Assembly: GCA_034439615.1 (NCBI GenBank)
Contig: JAWXAT010000041.1
Coordinates: 1 to 62,419, forward strand
Length of the DNA stretch: 62,419 nt
Direction of reading: 5' to 3'
Source: Oligoflexia bacterium
GTDB taxonomy: Bacteria > Bdellovibrionota > Bdellovibrionia > JABDDW01
Shown: positions 45,342-54,586 of the stretch, piece by piece
Numbering within the stretch: the stretch's first letter is position 1
Layout: each line of letters begins with the position of its first letter
Notes under the pieces: model-generated
The model's database searches: none
Told to the model about the DNA's origin: nothing
The model's input: only the letters and a program-made list of their open reading frames with translations
Program-made: the position numbers and the translations under genes

Positions 45342-46471
45342 AAATAGCTTTTGATACTACTACTGCAGCATTTGCACAAAAAACCGGAACCGGTGTTTAT
45401 TGTGAAGAGCTTGTAAAGGCGTATCAATCTCGATTTTGTGACGATCAAATCACACATTCTTATCGAATCACACGCTGGTTTAAGGGTGGCAAATATCTAC
45501 TGCCCTTAAGTGAAAATGCACAGCGCTCAGTATTACTTGACCCCGTAACTTATTTTAATGGTTATAGTTTTGAAATTTTTCACGGCCTTAACACCCGTTT
45601 GCCTTTGATGGGAGGGTGTAAAAAAATCGCAACCGTTCATGACTTGTTTTCAATTTTTGGACAGTTCTCTGATTCAAGGTTTATTGAAGATCAATCTAAA
45701 AAATTAAAACTCATGATTAATCGAGCAGATCATATTATTGTACCTGCGACGTTTACGAAAAATCAGTTAGTTGAAAAAATGGGTTTAAGTGCTGAGAGAA
45801 TCAGTGTTGTGGGTGAAGGTGTGCGTCAAGTTTATCTTCAGAGTAAGTTAGATAACACTTTTCAAAATGAACTCAGAGAAAAAAGTTTAAATATTATAAA
45901 TAAGAAATTTAAAATTTTAAAACCGTACATACTTTTTGTTGGAACCTTAGAGAAGAGAAAAAATATCTTGGGTCTCATTAAAGTATTTGAAAAATTAAAC
46001 GCTAAGCTTTCAAATAATTGCCCTGATCTAGTTTTAGTAGGGAGTGAAGGTTTTGGTTTTGAAGAAATAAAAAAAACAATCGAATCGTCAGCTGTTAAAT
46101 CAAAAATCAAACGCTTGGGTTTTGTGAATGAAGCGGAACTTTCGGGACTTTACCGAGGATGCAGCACATTTGTGTTTCTTTCTCATGAAGAAGGTTATGG
46201 CATACCCGTAATCGAGGCAATGGCCTGTGGAGCTTCAGTATTGACAAGTAACACAACAAGTCTTCCTGAGGTGGGTGGTGGGTATACTTGGCTTGTGGAT
46301 CCATTAGATGTAGATCATATAGTAATTAAGTTGGTAGAAATTCTGAGTCAAAGTGAAGCTGTTATACAACAAGTGAAACGTGGTCAGGCCTATGCATCGG
46401 GTCTTACTTGGACAAAAGTAGCTGAAGATACACGCCGAGTTTATGAAAAAATTTTACAAAAATCAATCTAG
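45338..46471 (+). CDS. glycosyltransferase family 4
   Basis: A retaining GT4 (GT-B fold) enzyme. The N-terminal half contains GTGVYCEELVKAY. The C-terminal domain shows LFVGTLEKRKNILGLIKVFEKL and the E-x7-E motif in EEGYGIPVIEAMACG, followed by SLPEVGG. Its position at the end of the lipid A run suggests addition of a core sugar such as mannose, but donor and acceptor are unknown. It is the last gene of the run; no intrinsic terminator is visible in the 19 bases before the convergent regulator gene. Confidence 0.9.
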   Translation: MKIAFDTTTAAFAQKTGTGVYCEELVKAYQSRFCDDQITHSYRITRWFKGGKYLLPLSENAQRSVLLDPVTYFNGYSFEIFHGLNTRLPLMGGCKKIATVHDLFSIFGQFSDSRFIEDQSKKLKLMINRADHIIVPATFTKNQLVEKMGLSAERISVVGEGVRQVYLQSKLDNTFQNELREKSLNIINKKFKILKPYILFVGTLEKRKNILGLIKVFEKLNAKLSNNCPDLVLVGSEGFGFEEIKKTIESSAVKSKIKRLGFVNEAELSGLYRGCSTFVFLSHEEGYGIPVIEAMACGASVLTSNTTSLPEVGGGYTWLVDPLDVDHIVIKLVEILSQSEAVIQQVKRGQAYASGLTWTKVAEDTRRVYEKILQKSI

Positions 46472-46490
46472 CAATACTTGCGATTATTTT

Positions 46491-47948
46491 TCACTCATTC
46501 TCATAATCACGTGGAGTTATTCCGTACTTCTTAATCTTTCGAAGCAACGTGTTTTTAGGAATATTTGCACGAGCGACTGTTTGATTGATTTTACCGCGAT
46601 TGGCTTTTAACGCATTAATAATAAATTGTTTTTCAAATTGTTCTTTAAGATTGTCGTAGTTCATGGGTTCAGTAGTGTTTTCAGCTCCGCTACCGCTAAC
46701 CGAGATATTAATCGGTGTAGTTGTTTTTAAAAATACTTTTTCATTTTTTTTTCGTGTTTTGCTCGAATTTTTCACGCTGTCAGGTAGACTATCAAATGTA
46801 ATCACATTTGAATTCTCGATAATAAAACAATGTTCAATAACATTTTCAAGTTCTCTGATATTCCCGGGCCACGCAAATTCGGTGATAGATCTCATGGCAA
46901 TAGGGTCAATGCTCGTAATATCTCTGTGGTGGCGTTTGGTGAATTTCTTAATGAAATAATCAGCTAGTGCTGGAATATCATCAGCGCGCTCTCTTAGAGG
47001 CGGTAAAAAAATGGGCATGACATTAAGTCGGTAAAATAAGTCTTCGCGAAATCTAAGTTCTTCAATCATTTTTTCAAGATTTCGATTTGTTGCAGCTATG
47101 ATACGCGCATTTGTTTTAATTTCTCGATTGCTACCTACGGGTGTAAATTTACGCTCTTGAAGTACTCTCAAGAGTTTCACCTGCATGGGTGGGCTTAATT
47201 CTCCGATTTCGTCTAAAAATAATGTCCCATTAGATGCTGATTGAAATCTGCCAATTTTACGTTCATGTGCTCCGGTGAAGGATCCTTTTTCGTGACCAAA
47301 AAGTTCGCTCTCCATTAAATTTTCTGGAATAGCGCCGCAGTTGATAGCCACAAAAGGGCCATTTTTCTGTGTACTATTAAAGTGAATTGCTCTTGCTACA
47401 AGTTCTTTGCCAGTTCCATTTTCACCGCGTATTAAAACAGTGGTGTCGACTTTTGCTAGACGATAAATCAAATCAAAAATCTTTTTCATCTGTTGGCTTG
47501 AGCCTACAAATTCAGAATCTGTATCGTCATCAAAAATTGGATTACTCAGTGCAAGTGATGAAACCATTTCTCGTGCTTCGAGTGCTTTATTGACAATCTT
47601 CACCATGGTTTCAGGGCGCACAGGTTTTTCGACATAGTCGTAGGCGCCATCTTTGATGGCTTCTACAGCATCGCGTAAATTGGCTTGTGCCGTCATCAGA
47701 ACAACAAAAGTGCGTGGATCATTTTGTTTTATAAGTTTTAAGGCTTCCAGACCATCAAGTTCAGGCATGCGAACATCCATGAGAACAAGATCGTACTCTT
47801 GTTCTTTGAGTCGAGCTAAAGCTTCAAGGCCTGTACTTGATTCAGCAAAAGTCCATTGTATTTCAGAGGCGGAAGATTCTAAAATACTTTTTACAGTTTT
47901 TCTTAATTCTAATTCATCATCAACGATGAGTACGCGTAAACTCTGCAT
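46491..47948 (-). CDS. sigma-54-dependent NtrC-family response regulator
   Basis: A three-domain activator. The receiver (1-125) has the acceptor D58 in LVLMDVRMP. The AAA+ domain has Walker A GENGTGKE and a GSFTGA loop for sigma-54 contact in place of the classical GAFTGA, and a Fis-type helix-turn-helix lies at the C-terminus (GKINQTVARANIPKNTLLRKIKKYG). The gene begins inside the 3' end of the CHASE2 kinase gene, its likely partner. Targets are unknown. It is distinct from PilR, found later in the window. Confidence 0.92.
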   Translation of the reverse strand: MQSLRVLIVDDELELRKTVKSILESSASEIQWTFAESSTGLEALARLKEQEYDLVLMDVRMPELDGLEALKLIKQNDPRTFVVLMTAQANLRDAVEAIKDGAYDYVEKPVRPETMVKIVNKALEAREMVSSLALSNPIFDDDTDSEFVGSSQQMKKIFDLIYRLAKVDTTVLIRGENGTGKELVARAIHFNSTQKNGPFVAINCGAIPENLMESELFGHEKGSFTGAHERKIGRFQSASNGTLFLDEIGELSPPMQVKLLRVLQERKFTPVGSNREIKTNARIIAATNRNLEKMIEELRFREDLFYRLNVMPIFLPPLRERADDIPALADYFIKKFTKRHHRDITSIDPIAMRSITEFAWPGNIRELENVIEHCFIIENSNVITFDSLPDSVKNSSKTRKKNEKVFLKTTTPINISVSGSGAENTTEPMNYDNLKEQFEKQFIINALKANRGKINQTVARANIPKNTLLRKIKKYGITPRDYENE

Positions 47949-49830
47949 AATTATCCTCAGGTTCTTCTAACGGAAGTGTAAAACCTATTTTGGTTCCGAT
48001 ATCTAATTGGCTAGTAATAAACACTTTTCCTCCATGAAGCTCAATAAAATATTTAACAAGATAAAGCCCAAGCCCAGTGCCCGTAACTTGTATGTTTTTA
48101 TCTCCAGACACTCTATAAAATTTTTCAAACACTTTAGGTATTTCTTCTTCGGGAATGCCTCGCCCGTTATCACTTACTTCAACGCGAATGTCAGGGCCCA
48201 TCTCCAGTGTTGTTAGTGTAATTTCACTGCCCGCGTCAGAGTATTTTATCGCATTCTCAATCAGGTTAATGAGAACTTCGCTAATGAGAGTTCTGTCTAA
48301 TTCCATACTAAACAATGGTTCAAGATTTATTTTAATTTGAATATTTTTTTGATCAGCTAGTGGTTTTATACGATCGACAACATCTTGGATCATACTGTTA
48401 ATGTCACATACTTCTTTTGTGAGTTTTATATTTCGCGCTTCAACGCGTGTGAGTTGTAAAATACTGGTGATATATTGTCTGAGTTCTTCGCTGATTTGCC
48501 TGATACTTGTTAAATCTTGCTTCACATCTTTGGGGATTTCGACCTCTCTACTTCCTAAAAGTCGATCAGTGATGCCTTGGATTTTTGCGAGCGGGTTTTT
48601 TAAATCATGTGATATCAAAGATAAGAAATTATTTTTTAGAGATTCGACCTGGCTGAGGTAATGAAGTTCTCGCTCTGATTCCCAAGTGAGTTTTTCTGAT
48701 TCACTTAATCTATAACCTGAAATAACAACATACGTAACAAGTATTGTGACTAAATGGGCTTGGATCGGCATCCAAATTGCGTAGAGATCAAAAAGTGCAA
48801 TGCTTAAAGAAATAATACTCACTGCTAAGAAACCTAAGAAAACAAATGCAACTGACTGTGGGTATTGAAAAATAATCCAAAGACTAATGAGCATGACAAG
48901 CAGAAGGCCTGTGGCATTAAACCAAATGGGAAGTTTAGTAATCCATTTATTACTTATAAAGTTATGAATAATATTTGCGAGTAACGTACCAGTTGTTAAT
49001 TCACCCACTGCAGTTTGAAATTGATGTGATGGAATTCCTTTGGCTGTAAAAATGATGATTTTATCTTTAAGTGCAGAGTTTGGGATGTCATGTTTAAGGA
49101 GTGCAGAAAACGGATATGATTTAAAGATTCCTTCATGACCTTGAAAATTAATGGGGTCACCTGTACGTTGATAAGGGGCGAATTTATTTTTTCCAAAAAC
49201 AAAATTTGCAACTCTCACACCTATATGAGGGGTAGAATAACTAGCGCTTAAAAGATGACGAATTTTCCCGTCAGGGTCAGTTCTTAAATCTACAGTTCCG
49301 GTATTACGTCCGTCGGTAGTTGCAAGTCCAGGAAGAAGCGCATGACCACTACTATCTGATTTTGCAGCCCAAAAAATTCCGGGTCGATGAAACAAGTGAT
49401 TTTGATGTGGAGTAAGTGTGCCCCGTACTATTTCTTCACTGAAAAATAAAGTTACAACCGCCGTTTTAGCACCAGCATTAAATACTGAGCTTAAAGCTCG
49501 CTCCCAAACAGCTGCATGCCAGAAAAAAGAATCAGTGGTTTCAACAATTTCTTTTAAAGACCAAAGTGAATTTTTGCCTGCGTAATCATTAATTCCATCA
49601 AGCCACACAACATCTTCGCGACTCAGATTAATGAGAACGATATCGTTTTTGACTTGTTGTGGGCCTCGTAAGGCAAAGCGCATGTCGTAATTTGATTGGT
49701 TTGTGAGTAGTAAAATAAAGCCAACTGCAAAGCAAAAAAGCAGACGAAGGCTTAGCCCCAAACCGCTTATAAGGCGCTGGGAGGATAATTTAAAAAAAGC
49801 TCTGAGACGACGTGGGATAAATGCGATCAT
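47920..49830 (-). CDS. CHASE2-domain sensor histidine kinase
   Basis: A membrane kinase. TM1 (about 26-43, GLSLRLLFCFAVGFILLL) is followed by an extracytoplasmic CHASE2 domain (about 50-300, DMRFALRGP, VDLRTDPDGKIRHL) and three membrane helices (about 302-370). The phospho-acceptor is H408 in SLISHDLKNPLAKIQG. The ATPase domain shows LINLIENAIKYSD, VSDNGRGIPEEE and GTGLGLYLVKYF. It overlaps the NtrC-type regulator by 29 bases, so the two form a signalling pair. The ligand is unknown. Confidence 0.93.
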   Translation of the reverse strand: MIAFIPRRLRAFFKLSSQRLISGLGLSLRLLFCFAVGFILLLTNQSNYDMRFALRGPQQVKNDIVLINLSREDVVWLDGINDYAGKNSLWSLKEIVETTDSFFWHAAVWERALSSVFNAGAKTAVVTLFFSEEIVRGTLTPHQNHLFHRPGIFWAAKSDSSGHALLPGLATTDGRNTGTVDLRTDPDGKIRHLLSASYSTPHIGVRVANFVFGKNKFAPYQRTGDPINFQGHEGIFKSYPFSALLKHDIPNSALKDKIIIFTAKGIPSHQFQTAVGELTTGTLLANIIHNFISNKWITKLPIWFNATGLLLVMLISLWIIFQYPQSVAFVFLGFLAVSIISLSIALFDLYAIWMPIQAHLVTILVTYVVISGYRLSESEKLTWESERELHYLSQVESLKNNFLSLISHDLKNPLAKIQGITDRLLGSREVEIPKDVKQDLTSIRQISEELRQYITSILQLTRVEARNIKLTKEVCDINSMIQDVVDRIKPLADQKNIQIKINLEPLFSMELDRTLISEVLINLIENAIKYSDAGSEITLTTLEMGPDIRVEVSDNGRGIPEEEIPKVFEKFYRVSGDKNIQVTGTGLGLYLVKYFIELHGGKVFITSQLDIGTKIGFTLPLEEPEDNYAEFTRTHR

Positions 49831-49896
49831 AGGCTCTTATGCGGTGTATCAATAAACTTGGAAAATTTCAATTTATTTAGTACTTTAACACACATT

Positions 49897-50838
49897 ATGA
49901 AGGTGTTTTTCGGACTAAATGGCGATTTACCAACTCAATTGCCCGTGATTATGACTATAGGCAATTTTGACGGAATGCATAAGGGGCATCAAGACTTGGT
50001 GGACTTGGTGCAAGCCCATGCGAAAAAGATCCATGGTGTAAGCCTCGTGATGACTTTTGATCCTCACCCCATGAAAGTTTTGTTTCCACAAAGGGGCCTT
50101 AAAAATATTTTTACCCTTGATGATCGTATTGAAATATTGAAAAGCAAAAACGTTGATTTTTTACTCATAGAGCCTTTTAGCCGCGAACTTAGTCAACTCA
50201 CACCAGATGATTTTTTTACAAATCTTTTGCAAGCTCGAATGAATCTTAAAGCATTGTATGTGGGGCATGATTTTAGTTTTGGAAAAAATCGCCAGGGTTC
50301 TCTTACCGTGTTAGAAAAACTTTGTGTTAAACACTCAGTAGAATTGCATGTCATGCCCCCTGTAAAAATTAACGATGATGTCGTATCATCGACAAAAATT
50401 AGAGACGCAATTTTAGATGGTGATGTTAAAAAAGCTCATATATTTTTAAATAGACCTTTTTATCTTGAGGGAATTATTGAGAAGGGTGCCGGCCGCGGAA
50501 AAAAACTTAATATTCCAACCGCAAATTTATTTACTCGAGCTGAACTTTTTCCAAAAAATGGCGTTTACATAACCAATGCGCGTGTCGATGGCCATGATTG
50601 GATAAGTGTCACAAATATCGGTTTTAACCCTACTTTTACCGGTGATTCTGGACAAAGGCCCTTGCAAATCGAAACTCATATTTTAGATTTTGACAAAGAC
50701 ATATACGGCCAGCCTTTACGAGTTACTTTTTATGATTACATAAGACCCGAATTGCGATTCAATTCAGTACAAGAGCTTGTGGCTCAGATCACGGATGACA
50801 TAACGAGAACAAGGTTGTACCCATGGGAAAAATTTTAA
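49897..50838 (+). CDS. ribF: bifunctional riboflavin kinase/FAD synthetase
   Basis: RibF makes FMN and FAD. The N-terminal nucleotidyltransferase domain has TIGNFDGMHKGHQ near 20-32 and SSTKIRDAILDGDV near 160. The C-terminal flavokinase domain has GRGKKLNIPTANL, NIGFNPTF and IETHILDFDKDIYG. The ATG gives an N-terminus like E. coli RibF, though no ribosome binding site is visible; a TTG 13 codons upstream is possible. There is too little leader for an FMN riboswitch. It overlaps the next gene by 16 bases. Confidence 0.94.
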   Translation: MKVFFGLNGDLPTQLPVIMTIGNFDGMHKGHQDLVDLVQAHAKKIHGVSLVMTFDPHPMKVLFPQRGLKNIFTLDDRIEILKSKNVDFLLIEPFSRELSQLTPDDFFTNLLQARMNLKALYVGHDFSFGKNRQGSLTVLEKLCVKHSVELHVMPPVKINDDVVSSTKIRDAILDGDVKKAHIFLNRPFYLEGIIEKGAGRGKKLNIPTANLFTRAELFPKNGVYITNARVDGHDWISVTNIGFNPTFTGDSGQRPLQIETHILDFDKDIYGQPLRVTFYDYIRPELRFNSVQELVAQITDDITRTRLYPWEKF

Positions 50839-51722
50839 AGTTAATTGAGATTACTGACAAACCCTGGGAGCAACGTTGGAAAGCGTTTAGTGAAACCTGC
50901 TCGGCTGAGTGTGGTGTATCTATAATTGCAGAAATCAAAACAGCAACTAAAGAAAATTTTTCTGAAATCCTGGGTGAAGTTCTTGTCAGTGATGCTGATA
51001 TATTTTGTGTTAGTGATCTTTTTTCTGTTGAAGTACTCGCTAAAGTTAAGCAAACCACGCACCAGGCTACAATGGCGGGCGCATGCGATTTTTTTATAAA
51101 AGAAAAAGGCGGTTGGTGGCCACGAGTTATTTTGATGGAGGCTTTCTCACGTACTGTTTCGCTCAATATTGGGCTGTTAGATCTTGATGCCAGTGCACTA
51201 ATCGTCGGTGGAACTGGTACAGCAAAACTTATTGTAGGTGCATTGACGAAAATCGGTTTTAGAAAAATCAATATTGCGCTCGAGTCTGAAGCTGAAGGTA
51301 ATGCGCTCATTGCTGAAATGAGAAAACAATATTATCAAATCAAATTTGAATTTATTCCTTTTCAAACAATAACGACATTGCCTGGTGTTCATTCACTTGT
51401 GGTGAATACAACGCCTCTTACCATTGAGAATGCATTACTGGATGAGCTTTACTTTTTTAATTTTCTAAAAGCTGGTGGAGTCGTTGTGGATGTTAATTTA
51501 ATTCCTACGGTAACTCCTTTGATTGAAGAATCAAAAATTTGGGGAGCTCGACATTTGTCTGGTGATTACATCAGTGCACAGTCAGATGCATATCTCTTGA
51601 GTCAGATACTAGACAAAAAGATAGATATTGAGAAGTACCGCACGCAACTTAGAGCAAATGCTGACGCGGTGCCGTTTGATATCAATCCGTTCCTTAAAAG
51701 ATTTCGCGATAGAGGAACTTGA
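50823..51722 (+). CDS. AroE-like Rossmann protein of uncertain function
   Basis: The C-terminal half resembles the NADP-binding domain of shikimate dehydrogenase: ASALIVGGTGTAKLIVGAL near 122-140, VVNTTPL near 196 and VVDVNLIPTVTPLIEESKIWGAR near 220-242. The N-terminal half does not show the shikimate-binding SxS or the catalytic NVTxPxK and NTD motifs. It may be a diverged or non-catalytic relative, and the aroE function is doubtful. The gene lies between ribF and pilB, overlapping ribF. Whether it serves the pilus locus is unknown. Confidence 0.6.
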   Translation: MGKILKLIEITDKPWEQRWKAFSETCSAECGVSIIAEIKTATKENFSEILGEVLVSDADIFCVSDLFSVEVLAKVKQTTHQATMAGACDFFIKEKGGWWPRVILMEAFSRTVSLNIGLLDLDASALIVGGTGTAKLIVGALTKIGFRKINIALESEAEGNALIAEMRKQYYQIKFEFIPFQTITTLPGVHSLVVNTTPLTIENALLDELYFFNFLKAGGVVVDVNLIPTVTPLIEESKIWGARHLSGDYISAQSDAYLLSQILDKKIDIEKYRTQLRANADAVPFDINPFLKRFRDRGT

Positions 51723-51729
51723 TGCGTGT

Positions 51730-51757
51730 TTAACAAACACCCTCGCCGTGCTAAACT
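51730..51757 (+). promoter_or_regulatory. candidate promoter of the pilB operon
   Basis: TTAACA and TAAACT are separated by 16 bases, about 55 bases before the pilB ATG. It is the only reasonable -35/-10 pair in the 90-base gap. Seen by eye only. Confidence 0.3.
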
Positions 51758-51812
51758 ATGAGAAGCTAAGAAGAACCTGAAAAGTTAGTTGGTAAGGCAA
51801 GGAGGCCTTTTT

Positions 51813-53519
51813 ATGGCAGGTAAGGGACTTGGAGAACTGCTCGTACGCGAGCAACTCATCACCATTGACCAGCTTGAAACAGCAAAGAGGACGCAAAAGC
51901 AACAAGGCGGCAGTAGTCGTCTTAGCTCAGCCCTTGTAAAACTTGGTTACGTCAATGAATCACAACTCACTGAATTTTTATCCAAGCAGCATCAAGTTTC
52001 CGCGATTGATCTCGCTACTTTTGAAATAGATCTTGAAGCCGTTAAAACTGTATCAAAAGAAGTTTGTGAAAAATACGGTCTGATTCCGATTAGCAAATCT
52101 GGTAACTCAATTGTTGTAGCCATGAGTGACCCAGCAAATATTTTTGCTCGTGATGATCTTCAGTTTCTTACTCGCTGTAAAATTGAAGTGGTCGTTGCCT
52201 CAGAAGCTGGCATTCAACATGCTATTGAGCGAAATTATATGTCAAAGGTGACTTACGAAACCATCATGACCGAGATGGAGCGAGATTCTGAGCCTACTCG
52301 CACTAACGTTGATATTGCGATTGTGGATGTAGAGAAAAGCCAAGCTGATGCACCAGTTGTAAAATTTGTTAATCTTATTTTAACTGAAGCTATCAAACTC
52401 AGAGCTAGTGATATTCACGTAGAGCCCTATGAGAAACGTTTTCGCATTCGATTTAGAATTGACGGAACACTTTTTGAAAAAATTCAGCCACCCGCAGAAA
52501 TTTCTAGTGCTATATCGAGTCGCCTTAAAATTATGAGCAAACTTGATATCTCAGAGCGACGTCGGCCTCAAGATGGTCGTCTAAAAATTCGCACAAAAGA
52601 TAATCGTGAAATTGATTTTCGTGTAAGTGTATTGCCAACACTTTTTGGCGAAAAAATTGTCATGCGTCTTTTAGATAAAGCTAATCTTCAATTAGATCTT
52701 GCAAAATTAGGCATGGAACCCCATGAACTTGAAAAATTAAAAGCTGGAATATACGCTCCATTTGGAATGGTGCTAGTTACGGGGCCTACGGGTTCAGGTA
52801 AATCAACTACAATTTATTCTGCACTCTCTGATCTCAATAAGCCTGACGTAAATATCAGTACAGCTGAAGATCCGGTGGAGTACAATATCGAGGGAATCAA
52901 TCAAGTTCAAATGAATGCTGATGTAGATTTGAACTTTTCATCATCACTAAGAAGTTTTCTCAGGCAAGATCCAGATATCATTATGGTCGGTGAGATTCGT
53001 GATTACGAAACCGCTGAAATTGCATTTAAAGCAGCGCTCACGGGTCACTTGGTAGTGAGTACACTTCACACCAACGATGCGCCCAGCACAATTAATCGAT
53101 TAATAAATATGGGAGTTGAACCATTTTTAGTTACAGCGGGTGTGAATCTTATTATCGCTCAGCGCCTTGTTCGAAAAATTTGTGATCGCTGTAAAAGTCA
53201 AGTGGCTGTTGCTCCACAAGTACTACTCGATTTGGGAGTGAAAAAAGAAAACATAGATGGGTTTACAGTTTTTAAAGGGCATGGTTGTCAAGCTTGCGGC
53301 GATATTGGTTATAAAGGGCGAGTAGCAATTTATGAATTAATGCCGTTCACCGAAGCCATGAAAACTTTGGTTTACCAAAGTGCTACTCCCAATGAACTTA
53401 AGCGTAAAGCGATGGAAGAAGGCATGACCACACTTCGCATGAGTGCACTTAATAAATTAAAAGATGGAATCACTTCAGTCCAAGAAGTCATGGACAGTTC
53501 ACCAAAGGATGTTGTGTGA
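51813..53519 (+). CDS. pilB: type IV pilus extension ATPase PilB
   Basis: PilB powers pilus assembly at the inner membrane. It has an MshEN/T2SSE N-terminal domain (about 1-150) and an AAA+ core with Walker A GPTGSGKST. Walker B and Asp/His boxes are in QDPDIIMVGEIRD and LTGHLVVSTLHTNDAP. A zinc site with four Cys is in KICDRCK and GCQACGDIGYKGR. AAGGAGG sits just before this ATG, so it is preferred over an upstream TTG. It overlaps pilT by four bases (GTGA). Confidence 0.96.
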   Translation: MAGKGLGELLVREQLITIDQLETAKRTQKQQGGSSRLSSALVKLGYVNESQLTEFLSKQHQVSAIDLATFEIDLEAVKTVSKEVCEKYGLIPISKSGNSIVVAMSDPANIFARDDLQFLTRCKIEVVVASEAGIQHAIERNYMSKVTYETIMTEMERDSEPTRTNVDIAIVDVEKSQADAPVVKFVNLILTEAIKLRASDIHVEPYEKRFRIRFRIDGTLFEKIQPPAEISSAISSRLKIMSKLDISERRRPQDGRLKIRTKDNREIDFRVSVLPTLFGEKIVMRLLDKANLQLDLAKLGMEPHELEKLKAGIYAPFGMVLVTGPTGSGKSTTIYSALSDLNKPDVNISTAEDPVEYNIEGINQVQMNADVDLNFSSSLRSFLRQDPDIIMVGEIRDYETAEIAFKAALTGHLVVSTLHTNDAPSTINRLINMGVEPFLVTAGVNLIIAQRLVRKICDRCKSQVAVAPQVLLDLGVKKENIDGFTVFKGHGCQACGDIGYKGRVAIYELMPFTEAMKTLVYQSATPNELKRKAMEEGMTTLRMSALNKLKDGITSVQEVMDSSPKDVV

Positions 53520-54583
53520 TCACACTCCACCAGCTCCTTAAAACTATGTTAGATCAAAATGCAAGTGATCTTCATATCACTACAGCTTCACCACCAGTAT
53601 TAAGAGTGAATGGAAAAATCGTTCGTGTGAAATCAAATGAACTCACCAGTGCTGAGACAAAACTACTTTGTTACAGCATTTTGACGGATGTTCAAAAAAG
53701 TAGGTTTGAAGAGCATAAAGAATTAGATTTAAGTTTTGGAATCAAAGGACTCGCTCGTTTTAGAGGAAATATTTTTTACCAACGTGGAGCCGTCACGGGA
53801 ACATTTCGCAGAATCCCCTATGAGATTCCTGATTATAGAGAATTGGGACTTCCACCCATTGTGGGTGAGCTGACGAATAAAAATAATGGTTTGGTTTTGG
53901 TTACAGGGCCTACGGGTTCAGGTAAATCTACAACAATAGCTTCGCTTATTGATAAACTTAATCAAGAGCAATTTGGGCATATCATGACGGTGGAAGACCC
54001 CATTGAGTACCTGCACCAACATAAAAATTGTGTAGTCAATCAAAGAGAAGTTGGCCCTGATACTTGGAGTTACAAAAATTCTCTAAAATATGCTCTCAGG
54101 CAAGATCCAGATTACCTCCTTATCGGCGAAATGCGTGATCTTGAAACAATAGAAGCCGCACTGAGTATCGCAGAGACGGGGCATTTGGTATTTGCGACAT
54201 TGCATACCAATTCAGCCATTCAAACAATAAGCCGTATTGTTAACGTATTTTCTGGTGATCAACAAAATCGAATTCGAATACTTTTAAGTTTTGTTCTTCA
54301 AGGTATTATCTCTCAAGAATTGGTGCCAGGTGTAGATGGTAAGTATGTTTTAAGTTGTGAGGTATTGATTCCGAATCCTGCAATGCGAAATTTAATTCGT
54401 GAAGATAAACTTCACCAAGTATATAGCCAAATGCAGATCGGACAATCCCATTCAGGCATGATGACGATGAATCAAAGTCTCATGAGTCTTTTAGTTCGTA
54501 GACAAATCTCAATGAAAGTCGCATTTGAAACATCTCCTGACCCTGAAGAGCTAGATTCTATGCTCAAGAAGTTGGGGCTCTAA
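53516..54583 (+). CDS. pilT: type IV pilus retraction ATPase PilT
   Basis: PilT depolymerises the pilus. Walker A GPTGSGKST, QDPDYLLIGEMRD and ETGHLVFATLHTN are intact, and the retraction motif AMRNLIRED corresponds to AIRNLIRE. The length of 355 is typical. The start is GTG in the pilB stop. The DNA around the Walker A and the QDPD box is nearly identical to pilB over stretches of about 20 bases. Confidence 0.95.
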   Translation: MITLHQLLKTMLDQNASDLHITTASPPVLRVNGKIVRVKSNELTSAETKLLCYSILTDVQKSRFEEHKELDLSFGIKGLARFRGNIFYQRGAVTGTFRRIPYEIPDYRELGLPPIVGELTNKNNGLVLVTGPTGSGKSTTIASLIDKLNQEQFGHIMTVEDPIEYLHQHKNCVVNQREVGPDTWSYKNSLKYALRQDPDYLLIGEMRDLETIEAALSIAETGHLVFATLHTNSAIQTISRIVNVFSGDQQNRIRILLSFVLQGIISQELVPGVDGKYVLSCEVLIPNPAMRNLIREDKLHQVYSQMQIGQSHSGMMTMNQSLMSLLVRRQISMKVAFETSPDPEELDSMLKKLGL

Positions 54584-54586
54584 ACA

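Noticed and set aside
49831-49896. FMN riboswitch before ribF
   Set aside because: The gap is under 70 bases and no conserved FMN-aptamer motif is visible.
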